The position numbers and the translations under genes are program-made. A model generated the notes under the pieces. That model ran no database searches and was not told where the DNA came from. It was given only the letters and a program-made list of their open reading frames with translations. Source: Halomonas beimenensis (GTDB lineage: Bacteria > Pseudomonadota > Gammaproteobacteria > Pseudomonadales > Halomonadaceae). Taken from it: a stretch of 64,000 bases of DNA. Position 1 is the stretch's first letter. Every line of letters begins with the position of its first letter. The stretch lies in contig NZ_CP021435.1 of the NCBI RefSeq assembly GCF_002549795.1, forward strand, positions 930,001 through 994,000, in the 5' to 3' direction. This document shows positions 13,987 through 22,129 of the stretch, piece after piece.

Positions 13987-15381
13987 GTGAACATCTCATT
14001 CCATGGCGCCGCTCAGGGCGTGACCGGTTCCTGTCATCTGGTGGAGTGTGCCGGGGCCCGCATCCTCATCGATTGCGGGCTCTACCAGGGTGGGCATTCC
14101 CTCGAGGAGGAGAATGCCGAGCCGTTCGGGTTCGAGCCGGCCGACATCGATGCGCTGCTGCTGACCCATGCGCACCTGGATCACTGTGGACGGATTCCGC
14201 TGCTGAGTCGTCGCGGATTCCAGGGGGAGATCATCACCACCCCGGCTTCCCGGGAGCTGGCCAGGCTCGTCATGCTCGACGCGGCGAACCTCCAGGAAGA
14301 GGAGGCGGCCAGGAACCGTCGCCAGGCGGCCCGGCATGGGCGAAAGCGAGGCGCGAGGGAGGAGCCGCGCTATACCGTGCTGGACGCCCTGAACTGCCTG
14401 GATCGTTTCGGGCGCTGCGCCGGCTACGGCGAGCGTCTCCAGGTGGTGCCTGGCATCCAGGCCACTTTCCTGGATGCCGGGCACATCCTGGGGTCGGCCA
14501 GCATCCTGCTGGAACTCGAAGAAGGTGGGGAGCGCCGGCGCGTGTTGTTTTCCGGCGACGTCGGTAACCGGGGGCGTCCCCTGCTGCGGGACCCGGAGGT
14601 GGTCACCGGCCTGGACGCGGTCGTCATGGAGACCACCTACGGTGATCGCGAACACAAGAGTCTGCAGCCGACCATCGACGAGTTCTACGCGGCGATCAAT
14701 GCCACCTTCGAGCGTGGCGGCAACGTGATCATTCCGACCTTCGCCATGGAGCGTGCCCAGGAACTGCTCTATTTCCTGCGCCAGGAGGTCGAGCGGGGCA
14801 TCCTCTCCCAGGCCACCCAGGTCTTTCTCGATTCCCCCATGGCGATCTCCGCCACCGAGATCTTCCGGCGACATCCCGAAGCCTACGGTGACGGGACCCG
14901 AGCCCTCTTCCAGTCCGGCCAGGATCCTTTCCAGTTGCCTGGCTTGCACTTCACCCGGGAAACGGCGGAGTCCATGGCGCTCAACCGGATCGGGGGCGGC
15001 GCCGTGATCATGGCGGGCTCCGGCATGTGCACGGGAGGACGGGTTCGCCATCATCTGAAGCATCACCTGTGGCGACGCGACAGCAGCATCGTCTTCGTCG
15101 GCTTCGCCGCGCGTGGGACGCTCGCGCGACGCATCGTCGATGGTGCCGGTTCCGTCAGGATCTTCGGCGAGGAGATTCCCGTCCATGCCAGCATTCACAC
15201 CATCAACGGCTTTTCCGCCCATGCCGGCCGCCAGGAGCTGCTCGACTGGTATCGGCGTACCGCTGGAGCCCCGGTGACCTATCTGGTTCATGGCGACCCG
15301 GACGCGATGGCGGCCTTCGCCGGCGAACTGGCCGATCGCGAGGTGCGGATGCCGGCCTTGCACGATCGCTTCGCGTTGTGA
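13987..15381 (+). CDS. MBL-fold beta-CASP RNA-processing-type hydrolase
   Basis: A 464-residue metallo-beta-lactamase-fold protein of the CPSF/YSH1 type. It has HAHLDHCG (motif 2, near residue 60), GHILGSAS and SGDVGNRGRP (motifs 3 and 4), then a beta-CASP region with METTYGDREH, SGMCTGGRVRHHLKHHL and the C-terminal RMMBL segment HTINGFSAHAGRQELL. The family includes RNases and DNA nucleases; the target here is unknown. The GTG at 13987 gives VNISFHGAA, the usual family start; an in-frame ATG at 13954 is the alternative. It lies between cysB and an ATP-grasp gene on the same strand. Confidence 0.85.
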   Translation: MNISFHGAAQGVTGSCHLVECAGARILIDCGLYQGGHSLEEENAEPFGFEPADIDALLLTHAHLDHCGRIPLLSRRGFQGEIITTPASRELARLVMLDAANLQEEEAARNRRQAARHGRKRGAREEPRYTVLDALNCLDRFGRCAGYGERLQVVPGIQATFLDAGHILGSASILLELEEGGERRRVLFSGDVGNRGRPLLRDPEVVTGLDAVVMETTYGDREHKSLQPTIDEFYAAINATFERGGNVIIPTFAMERAQELLYFLRQEVERGILSQATQVFLDSPMAISATEIFRRHPEAYGDGTRALFQSGQDPFQLPGLHFTRETAESMALNRIGGGAVIMAGSGMCTGGRVRHHLKHHLWRRDSSIVFVGFAARGTLARRIVDGAGSVRIFGEEIPVHASIHTINGFSAHAGRQELLDWYRRTAGAPVTYLVHGDPDAMAAFAGELADREVRMPALHDRFAL

Positions 15382-15431
15382 GGCCATGACAACGATCGGG
15401 ATTGCGGTTCCTGGTCCTGGGTGGAGTCGTC

Positions 15432-16715
15432 ATGAAGAACATCTTTGTCCTGGGGCTGGACGACTTCAATCTGCTGGAAATGCGTGCCTTGCCGGCCGCC
15501 GTGGACTATCGCCTCCATCCGTTGTTTCGGCACGGCGAGGTGAAGGCCGTTCCCGACTTCCCGGTGAGGGAACTGTACGAGGGGGCGATCGCGCGACTCG
15601 AGCGCTTCGCCGAGCCGATCGATGCCATCGTCGGTTACTGGGACTTCCCGGTGAGCACCCTGCTGCCGCTGCTGTGTCGGCATTTCGGCCTGCCGACGCC
15701 CTCGTTCGAGGCCGTGCTCAAGTGCGAGCACAAGTACTGGAGCCGTCTCGAGCAACGACGTTTGATTCCGGAACACATCCCGCCCTTCGGCGTGGTCGAC
15801 CCCTTCTCGAAGCGCTTTCGGGAACGCCTCGACATCGACTATCCGTTCTGGATCAAGCCCGTCCGTGCCGCCAGCTCGCACCTGGGGTTCATGGTGCGCA
15901 ACCCCCGTGACCTGGAAAAGGCCATCCAGGCCATCCGGGCGAAGATCGGCCGTTTCGCCCGGCCGTTCAATTACCTGTTGCAGTTCGCCGAGCTGCCCCC
16001 CGAGGTCGCCGCCATCGACGGCCACCATTGCATCGTCGAAGGGCTCATCTCCCGTGGGAGGCAGTGCACCCTGGAAGGGTACGTCTACCGGGGGGAGGTC
16101 AGGATCTATGGCGCGGTCGACTCGATTCGCGAGGGTCGGCACCGTTCCTGCTTCTCGCGCTATCAGTACCCCTCATCCCTTCCCGGCCGCGTCCGGCGGC
16201 GGATGAGCGAGATAGTCGCGCGTTTCCTGAACGGGATCGGTTTCGACCACGGCCCCTTCAACGCGGAGTTCTATTGGGACCGTCGGCATGGGCGGATCTG
16301 GCTGCTGGAGATCAACAACCGGATCTCCAAGTCCCATTGTCCGCTGTTCCGTCATGTCGACGGCCTGTCCCATCACCAGGTGATGCTCGATCTCGGCCTG
16401 GGCAAGCGGCCCGACTTCCCCCATCGCCAGGGAGCCTACCGTTACGCGGCCAAGTTCATGTGGCGACGGTATCGGGATGCCAGGGTGACAAAGGTCCCCA
16501 ACGAAGCGGAGCTACGCAGGCTCGGGGAGCGTTTCCCCAGCGCTCAGGTCCAGCTGCATGTCCACGAGGGCATGCGGCTGTCGGAACTGGCGGATCAGGA
16601 CAGCTACAGCTACGAAATCGCCGTGATCTTCCTCGGCGCCGACAGTCAGAAGTCGCTGCTGCAGAAGTACGCCCGGCTGCGGCGGTCGATCCCGCTCGAG
16701 ATGGCGCCACTCTAG
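15432..16715 (+). CDS. ATP-grasp domain protein of unknown substrate
   Basis: A 427-residue protein with a pre-ATP-grasp N-terminal region (residues 1 to about 100, including DAIVGYWDFPVSTLL), ATP-binding Lys in YPFWIKPVRAASSHLG (near 145), and the metal-binding Glu/Asn pair in NAEFYWDRRHGRIWLLEINNRISK. These support ATP-dependent carboxylate-amine ligation or carboxylation; the acceptor is unknown. ATG at 15432 has GGTGGAGT upstream. It begins 50 bases after the beta-CASP gene and is probably co-transcribed with it. Its place before cysH suggests, but does not show, a link to sulfur or thiol metabolism. Confidence 0.72.
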   Translation: MKNIFVLGLDDFNLLEMRALPAAVDYRLHPLFRHGEVKAVPDFPVRELYEGAIARLERFAEPIDAIVGYWDFPVSTLLPLLCRHFGLPTPSFEAVLKCEHKYWSRLEQRRLIPEHIPPFGVVDPFSKRFRERLDIDYPFWIKPVRAASSHLGFMVRNPRDLEKAIQAIRAKIGRFARPFNYLLQFAELPPEVAAIDGHHCIVEGLISRGRQCTLEGYVYRGEVRIYGAVDSIREGRHRSCFSRYQYPSSLPGRVRRRMSEIVARFLNGIGFDHGPFNAEFYWDRRHGRIWLLEINNRISKSHCPLFRHVDGLSHHQVMLDLGLGKRPDFPHRQGAYRYAAKFMWRRYRDARVTKVPNEAELRRLGERFPSAQVQLHVHEGMRLSELADQDSYSYEIAVIFLGADSQKSLLQKYARLRRSIPLEMAPL

Positions 16716-16755
16716 GCGTGACACGAGCCTGGAGCGGGAATCACCGTCTCAACGA

Positions 16756-16793
16756 GACGGCGTCGCCCGTCCATGAGAAGGGGCGACGTCGTC
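16756..16793. terminator. Bidirectional terminator between ATP-grasp gene and cysH
   Basis: GACGGCGTCGCCC (16756-16768) pairs with GGGCGACGTCGTC (16781-16793), a 13-bp stem with one G-T. An overlapping alternative, CCGTCTC-AAC-GAGACGG (16744-16760), could compete with it. Lies between convergent genes. Confidence 0.65.
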
Positions 16794-16806
16794 GTGGGGC
16801 GTGGCC

Positions 16807-17427
16807 TCAGTGCTGGAGGTGCAGGCCGCACTCGCGCTTCGCTTCCACCTTGGTGGGATCGAAGTAGTCGAACTCGTTGGGCAGGTCGTGGGTCTGCAGG
16901 TACTGGTAGAGGTCGCGGGCGGTCCACTGCAGCAGGGGCGCGATCTTGAGCAGGCCATCGGCGTTGCGGGAGACGGCGTCCATCTGGGCGCGCTCGGGAG
17001 TGTCCTCGGCACGCAGGGCGGTGAACCAGACGTCCGGCGCCATCTCGCGCAGCGCCCGGGTGAAGGGCTCGAGCTTGACCTCCTCGGTGAAGGCGGCATG
17101 GCGCGGGTCGTCGATGCCCGGCATGGGGCCGTCCACGGCCTCGCGGTGGGCCCGGGTGCGACGGGGCAGGTAGGTGATCAGGTTGAGGTCGAGCCGCTTC
17201 ACCAGGGCATCGGCATACCGATAGGTGGCCTCGGTGTTGTAGCCATGGTCCATCCACACGATCGGGATGTCCGGGCGCTGCCGCGTCACCATGTGCAGGA
17301 TCACCGCCTCGAAGGGGCGGAAGTTGGTGGTGCAGATCGGCCGGCTGCCCTGCGCCAGGGCCCAGCGAATGAGGGCCTCGGGATCATTGCCCAGCTCGCG
17401 GTTGACGGCGTCGAGTTGTGGTTCCAT
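16807..17427 (-). CDS. cysH: Phosphoadenosine phosphosulfate (PAPS) reductase
   Basis: A 206-residue thioredoxin-dependent enzyme that reduces PAPS to sulfite. The PP-loop region is CTTNFRPFEAVILHMV near residue 32, with the sulfonucleotide-binding VWMDHGYNTEATYR. The catalytic Cys200 lies in the C-terminal KRECGLH. The second Cys pair of Fe-S APS reductases is absent, which favours PAPS as substrate. It is about 35-40 residues shorter than E. coli CysH (244), mostly at the N-terminus and before ECGLH. Close to cysB, its expected activator, as in pseudomonads but with two extra genes between. Confidence 0.9.
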   Translation of the reverse strand: MEPQLDAVNRELGNDPEALIRWALAQGSRPICTTNFRPFEAVILHMVTRQRPDIPIVWMDHGYNTEATYRYADALVKRLDLNLITYLPRRTRAHREAVDGPMPGIDDPRHAAFTEEVKLEPFTRALREMAPDVWFTALRAEDTPERAQMDAVSRNADGLLKIAPLLQWTARDLYQYLQTHDLPNEFDYFDPTKVEAKRECGLHLQH

Positions 17428-17540
17428 GGGCGGCTCCAGATGGGGTTCTCGATCGCGCTACCCTAGCAGAGCCGGCGGAGCCTTCCCCAATACCGATTCA
17501 TTGGATATTTATGCCTTATACGATTAAAAGAGTCGGTTTC
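17428..17540 (-). promoter_or_regulatory. AT-rich promoter region of cysH
   Basis: The gap between cysH and pabB (both minus) includes an AT-rich island at about 17495-17550. Read on the minus strand it contains TATAAG and ATAAATAT. This is the likely cysH promoter and a candidate CysB-binding region; no precise operator is assigned. Confidence 0.35.
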
Positions 17541-18908
17541 TTATTCTTTTGGGGATTGCTCCGGTGAGTCGCTCAGGGCCGCCATCAGGTGGCGGATCTT
17601 GTCCAGGGTCTCGGTGTATTCCGCCTCCCCCCGGGAGTCGGCCACCAGGCCGCCCCCGCCCCAGAGATGCAGCCGGCCCTGGGCGGCCACGGCGGTGCGG
17701 ATGGCGATGGAGGTGTCCATGTGGCCCCGCACGTCCACGTAGCCCAGGCTGCCGCAGTAGGCGCTGCGCGCCGAGGGTTCCAGCTCGTCGATGATCTGCA
17801 TGGCGCGCACCTTGGGCGCGCCGGTGATGGAGCCGCCGGGGAAGGCCGCCGCCAGCAGGTCCAGGGGCGAGTGGGTGTCGGCCAGCTCGCCGGTGACCAC
17901 GCTGACCAGATGATGGACGTTGGCATAGCTCTCCAGCCCACACAGTTGCGGCACTCGCACGCTGCCGGGACGGCACACCCGGCCCAGGTCGTTCCGCAGC
18001 AGGTCGACGATCATGACGTTCTCGGCGCGATCCTTGACGCTGCCCGCCAGTTCCTCGGCCAGGCGCCGGTCCTCCGCCGGCGTGGCGCCGCGGGGGCGGG
18101 TGCCCTTGATCGGCCGGGTCTCCACCCGCCCGTCGGCGCAGTGCAGGAAGCGCTCCGGCGAGAGCGACAGGATCGCCCGGTCGTCCCAGGCGAGGAAGCC
18201 CGAGAAGGGCGTGGGGGTGGCCCGGCGCAGGCGGCGATAGGCCGACCACAGGTCGCCCGCGAAGGGGGCGCTGAAGCGCTGGGCAAGGTTGATCTGGTAG
18301 CAGTCCCCCTCGCGGATGTAGCGCTGGACGGCCTCGAAGCGTTCGAGATAGTCCTCACGATGCATCTCCGCGGTGAAGTCGCCGATCAGCCGGAAGCCGC
18401 CGATCTCCCGCTCGGGGGCCGCCAGCCAGCCCAGCACCTGGGCGCGGCGTTCCGGGGTCGCCACCAGCCAGGCCTCCCGGCGCTCGTGGTCCTGGATCAG
18501 GGCCCAGTCGTAGAGCCCGACCCGGCTGGCCGGCAAGCGGGCCACTGGTCGGGCCAGGCCGGCCACGGGCTCCAGGCAACGCCCCAGGTCATAGCTCCAG
18601 TAGCCGATCAACCCGCCCAGGAAAGGCAGGTCGCTGTCGGGCACCGTGGACGGGAGGCGCTCGAGCAGGGCCTGCTGGGCAGCGAAGGGGCCCAGGCCTT
18701 GCAGGGCGTCGTCCCCGTGGGGCTGACCATGATCATCGATCTCCAGCACGCTCAGCGGGTCGCTGGAGAGGATGTCATAGCGCCCGCCAGGGGCGACGGG
18801 GCGGCCGCTGTCCAGCAGCACGGCGGCCGGGCGTCGGCGCAGTGCCGCGAAGCGTTCCAGGGGCGAGTCCTGGTAGGGCAGGGGAGTGATCTCGAGTGGT
18901 GATGTCAT
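17541..18908 (-). CDS. pabB: Aminodeoxychorismate synthase component I
   Basis: A 455-residue chorismate enzyme (E. coli PabB is 453) that makes 4-amino-4-deoxychorismate for folate. The decisive feature is PIKGTRPRG (near residue 270): the Lys that forms a covalent intermediate in PabB is Ala in TrpE. Also seen are DLLRNDLGR, GGSITGAPKVRAM and GGGGLVADS. The ATG at 18908 with GAGGGAAGC upstream gives the correct length; upstream in-frame starts lack similarity. The glutaminase partner is probably TrpG (616-1200) or a distant PabA. Confidence 0.94.
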   Translation of the reverse strand: MTSPLEITPLPYQDSPLERFAALRRRPAAVLLDSGRPVAPGGRYDILSSDPLSVLEIDDHGQPHGDDALQGLGPFAAQQALLERLPSTVPDSDLPFLGGLIGYWSYDLGRCLEPVAGLARPVARLPASRVGLYDWALIQDHERREAWLVATPERRAQVLGWLAAPEREIGGFRLIGDFTAEMHREDYLERFEAVQRYIREGDCYQINLAQRFSAPFAGDLWSAYRRLRRATPTPFSGFLAWDDRAILSLSPERFLHCADGRVETRPIKGTRPRGATPAEDRRLAEELAGSVKDRAENVMIVDLLRNDLGRVCRPGSVRVPQLCGLESYANVHHLVSVVTGELADTHSPLDLLAAAFPGGSITGAPKVRAMQIIDELEPSARSAYCGSLGYVDVRGHMDTSIAIRTAVAAQGRLHLWGGGGLVADSRGEAEYTETLDKIRHLMAALSDSPEQSPKE

Positions 18909-19041
18909 CAATGGCGCTTCCCTCAACAGGCCGCACATTCTAGGCGCCATGAACCGCTTTGTCCCTGTCCCGGTGGCCATCGGAGGGGGACGGGGTGTCA
19001 ACGCAGGCGAGGCATGCCCGTCCTGACGACCTAGCAACCGC

Positions 19042-19059
19042 TTGGTTGTTTACAACCAA
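19042..19059. promoter_or_regulatory. Candidate GntR operator, distal
   Basis: TTGGTTGT-TT-ACAACCAA is a perfect inverted repeat with core TTGTTTACAA. It lies about 90 bases before the GntR start and shares the TTGTnnACAA core with the site at 19132-19143. It probably marks the upstream operator of the propionate locus. Confidence 0.6.
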
Positions 19060-19131
19060 AGGGGGAGAACCCCGACTCTCCTGCCATATTGACCCATGGG
19101 TGGGCACTGACTACAGTGCATACACCAATCA

Positions 19132-19143
19132 ATTGTCGACAAT
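19132..19143. promoter_or_regulatory. Candidate GntR operator, proximal to the start codon
   Basis: ATTGTCGACAAT is a perfect 12-bp palindrome ending four bases before the ATG of the GntR gene. It is of the same type as the ATTGTATACAAT operator of MdcY, a GntR/FCD regulator of Acinetobacter. It would let the protein block its own translation start region or promoter. Confidence 0.65.
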
Positions 19144-19147
19144 CATC

Positions 19148-19861
19148 ATGACCAACGCCTCGACCTCCCCGGCCAACAGCAGCGAAGTCCGCACCCTGGC
19201 GGAGCGGGTATTCCAGCAGCTCCAGGACGCCATCGTGCGCGGCGAACTGGCCCCGGGCAGCAAGATCACCGAGCCCGGCCTGTCGCGAGCCTACGGCATC
19301 TCGCGCGGCCCCCTGCGGGAGGCCATGCGCCGACTGGAAGCGCACCGCCTGATCGAGCGGGTACCCCATGTGGGCGCCCGGGTGGTCAAGCTGTCCATCA
19401 AGGAGCTCCTCGAGCTGTTCGACGTGCGCGAGGCCCTGGAGAGCATGGCCGCAAGGCTCGCCGCCGAGCACATGACCGCCGAGGAGATCGCCGGCCTGCG
19501 CGAGGTGCTGGCGGTCCACGAACGTCAGAGCGACCTGCGCCGAGGCGAGGCCTACTACCAGCGCGAGGGCGATCTGGACTTCCACTATCGCATCGTCCAG
19601 GGCAGCCACAACAGGATGCTGATGGGCATGCTCTGTGACGACCTCTATTACCTGGTGCGGCTGTATCGTACCCAGTACAGCGCCAGCGGGACCCGCCCCC
19701 AGCGAGCCTTCGTCGAGCATCACCGCATCGTCGATGCCATCGAGGCCGGCGACGCCGAGCTCGCCGAGCTGCTGATGCGGCGTCACGTCAGCGCCTCCCG
19801 GGAGAACGTCGTCGAGCGCTACGCCGCCTCCCTCGAACAGCAACCCGAGCCGTCCGCCTGA
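19148..19861 (+). CDS. GntR-family (FCD/VanR subfamily) regulator of the 2-methylcitrate locus
   Basis: A 237-residue regulator with an N-terminal winged helix ([45 protein letters not shown]) and an alpha-helical FCD effector domain ([45 protein letters not shown]). It corresponds in position to the GntR gene of the Pseudomonas aeruginosa prp cluster and probably represses prpBCD-acnD until 2-methylcitrate or a related acid is present. The ATG at 19148 is chosen because the HTH follows directly. The operator palindrome abuts this start. Confidence 0.88.
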   Translation: MTNASTSPANSSEVRTLAERVFQQLQDAIVRGELAPGSKITEPGLSRAYGISRGPLREAMRRLEAHRLIERVPHVGARVVKLSIKELLELFDVREALESMAARLAAEHMTAEEIAGLREVLAVHERQSDLRRGEAYYQREGDLDFHYRIVQGSHNRMLMGMLCDDLYYLVRLYRTQYSASGTRPQRAFVEHHRIVDAIEAGDAELAELLMRRHVSASRENVVERYAASLEQQPEPSA

Positions 19862-19890
19862 GGACGTCCCCTCGATACCGGAGAGACTCC

Positions 19891-20781
19891 ATGACACGAT
19901 CCACCCCCGGCGCCCGTTTCCGCGCCGCCCTCGAGGCCAATCGTCCGCTGCCCATCGTCGGCACCATCAACGCCTATACTGCCATGATGGCCGAGCGCGT
20001 CGGTCATCAGGCCATCTACCTGTCCGGCGGCGGCGTCGCCAATGCTTCCTTCGGCCTGCCCGACCTGGGCATCACCACCATGAACGACGTGGTCGAGGAC
20101 GCCCACCGCATCTGCGGCGCCAGCGACGTGCCGCTGCTGGTGGACATCGACACCGGTTGGGGCGGGGCCTTCAACATCGCCCGCACCGTCAAGGAGATGC
20201 AGCGGGCCGGGGTGGCCGCCGTGCACCTGGAGGACCAGGTGGCCCAGAAGCGCTGCGGGCATCGCCCCAACAAGGCCATCGTCTCCCAGGGCGAGATGGT
20301 CGACCGCGTCAAGGCCGCCGCCGATGCGCGCCTCGATCCGGACTTCTACCTGATCGCCCGTACCGATGCCTTCCAGAAGGAGGGGCTGGAGGCCGCCATC
20401 GAGCGCGCCAACGCCTGTATCGAGGCCGGGGCCGACGCCATCTTCGCCGAGGCGGTGCATACCCTGGACGACTACCGGGCCTTCTGCGAGGCGATCGATG
20501 CCCCGATCCTGGCCAACATCACCGAATTCGGTGCCACCCCGCTGTTCAGCCAGGAGGAGCTCGCCGAGGTGGGCTGCCGCATGGTGCTCTACCCGCTGTC
20601 CGCCTTCCGGGCCATGAACGCCGCGGCGCTCAAGGTCTACCAGAGCATCCATGACCAGGGCCACCAGCGCGACGTGGTGGAGCTGATGCAGACCCGCGAG
20701 GAGCTCTACGACTTCCTGAACTATCACGACTTCGAGCGCAAGCTCGACGCCCTGTTCGCCGAACAGGATGGCGGCCAGTAA
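19891..20781 (+). CDS. prpB: 2-methylisocitrate lyase
   Basis: A 296-residue TIM-barrel lyase that splits 2-methylisocitrate into pyruvate and succinate, the last step of the methylcitrate cycle. The catalytic Cys122 lies in KRCGHR, the family signature, and the metal site in VDIDTGWG (Asp85, Asp87). [10 protein letters not shown] near residue 210 is also typical. It follows the GntR gene by 29 bases on the same strand and starts the structural genes of the locus. Confidence 0.97.
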   Translation: MTRSTPGARFRAALEANRPLPIVGTINAYTAMMAERVGHQAIYLSGGGVANASFGLPDLGITTMNDVVEDAHRICGASDVPLLVDIDTGWGGAFNIARTVKEMQRAGVAAVHLEDQVAQKRCGHRPNKAIVSQGEMVDRVKAAADARLDPDFYLIARTDAFQKEGLEAAIERANACIEAGADAIFAEAVHTLDDYRAFCEAIDAPILANITEFGATPLFSQEELAEVGCRMVLYPLSAFRAMNAAALKVYQSIHDQGHQRDVVELMQTREELYDFLNYHDFERKLDALFAEQDGGQ

Positions 20782-20820
20782 GCGTTCAGTCATAACAAGC
20801 CTCACCAAGGAGACACGACC

Positions 20821-21948
20821 ATGGCAGACAAACCGATCGGCGGCGCCGGCCTGCGTGGCCAGAGCGCCGGCTCCACCGCCCTGTGTACCGTCGGCAAGAG
20901 CGGCGCCGGCCTGACCTATCGCGGCTATGACATCCAGGAGCTGGCCGACAAGGCGCGTTTCGAGGAAGTGGCCTATCTGTTGCTCAAGGGCAAGCTGCCC
21001 AACCAGGCGGAGCTGGACGCCTACGTCACCAAGCTCAAGGGCCTCCGGGGCCTGCCCCAGGCGCTCAAGACCGTGCTCGAGCAGATCCCCGCCGACGCCC
21101 ACCCCATGGACGTGATGCGCACCGGCGCCTCCATGCTGGGCAACCTCGAGACCGAGGAGAGCTTCGAGCAGCAGCAGGACGTCTCCGACCGCCTGCTGGC
21201 GGCGCTGCCGTCCATCATCTGCTACTGGTACCGCTTCAGTCACGACGGCGTGCGCATCGACACCGAGACCGACGACGACTCCGTGGGCGGCCACTTCCTG
21301 CACCTGCTGCGCGGTGCGCCGGCCTCCGAGCTCCACGCCCGGGTGATGAACGTCTCGCTGATCCTCTATGCCGAGCACGAGTTCAACGCCTCGACCTTCA
21401 CCGCGCGGGTCTGCGCCTCGACCCTGTCCGACATGCACTCCTGCGTGACCGGCGCCATCGGCTCGCTGCGCGGCCCGCTGCACGGCGGCGCCAACGAGGC
21501 GGCCATGGCGATGATCGAGAACTGGCAGTCGCCGGAAGAGGCCGAGCGCGAGATCCTCGGCATGCTCGAGCGCAAGGACAAGATCATGGGGTTCGGCCAC
21601 GCCATCTACCGCGAGTCCGATCCGCGCAACGCCATCATCAAGAAGTGGTCCAAGCAGCTGGCCGAGGACGTGGGCGACACCGTCCTGTATCCGGTCTCCG
21701 AGCGCGTCGAGGCGGTGATGTGGCGCGAGAAGAAGCTGTTCTGCAACGCCGACTTCTTCCACGCCAGCGCCTACCACTTCATGGACATCCCCACCAAGCT
21801 GTTCACCCCGATCTTCGTCTGCTCGCGGGTGACCGGCTGGTGCGCCCATGTCTTCGAGCAGCGCGAGAACAACCGCATCATCCGCCCGAGCGCCGACTAC
21901 ACCGGGCCGGAGCACAGCGAGTGGGTGCCGATCGAGGAACGCCCCTGA
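20821..21948 (+). CDS. prpC: 2-methylcitrate synthase
   Basis: A 375-residue citrate-synthase-fold enzyme that condenses propionyl-CoA with oxaloacetate. It shows GAGLTYRGYDI, catalytic His in SLRGPLHGGANEAAM (near residue 220), GFGHAIYRESDPR and the final HVFEQRENNRIIRPSADYTGP. The short length (citrate synthases are about 425) and prp context support PrpC. ATG at 20821 follows AAGGAGA. About 40 bases after prpB; a hairpin-rich gap separates it from acnD. Confidence 0.96.
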   Translation: MADKPIGGAGLRGQSAGSTALCTVGKSGAGLTYRGYDIQELADKARFEEVAYLLLKGKLPNQAELDAYVTKLKGLRGLPQALKTVLEQIPADAHPMDVMRTGASMLGNLETEESFEQQQDVSDRLLAALPSIICYWYRFSHDGVRIDTETDDDSVGGHFLHLLRGAPASELHARVMNVSLILYAEHEFNASTFTARVCASTLSDMHSCVTGAIGSLRGPLHGGANEAAMAMIENWQSPEEAEREILGMLERKDKIMGFGHAIYRESDPRNAIIKKWSKQLAEDVGDTVLYPVSERVEAVMWREKKLFCNADFFHASAYHFMDIPTKLFTPIFVCSRVTGWCAHVFEQRENNRIIRPSADYTGPEHSEWVPIEERP

Positions 21949-21962
21949 CCTGCCTGCTCGAT

Positions 21963-22056
21963 CACCCGTCATGACGGGTGCCGGCGGCAAGACGACGCGG
22001 GGCGCCGCGGCGCCCCGCCAAGTGCCGGCTCCCCGGAGCCTGCCGCCGGCAGGCCC
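21963..22056. repeat. Cluster of perfect palindromes between prpC and acnD
   Basis: Four hairpins lie in about 95 bases: an 18-bp palindrome CACCCGTCATGACGGGTG (21963-21980), a 22-bp GC-only palindrome at 21997-22018, GGCTCC-CC-GGAGCC (22028-22041), and GCCTGCCG-CC-GGCAGGC at about 22040-22056. No T tract follows. They may stabilise or process the upstream mRNA or attenuate acnD expression. Confidence 0.6.
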
Positions 22057-22129
22057 CGCGGAGCCGTCGGCTGGATAGCCACTGCTGCCGCCTGATTTCT
22101 TCTGTCCACGACCCGATGGTGGCCACGCC

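Noticed and set aside
16807-17427. Calling cysH an APS reductase
   Set aside because: The extra Cys pair that binds the Fe-S cluster of APS reductases is missing.
17541-18908. Calling this gene a second trpE
   Set aside because: It has PIKGTRPRG with Lys, the PabB hallmark, and PabB length.
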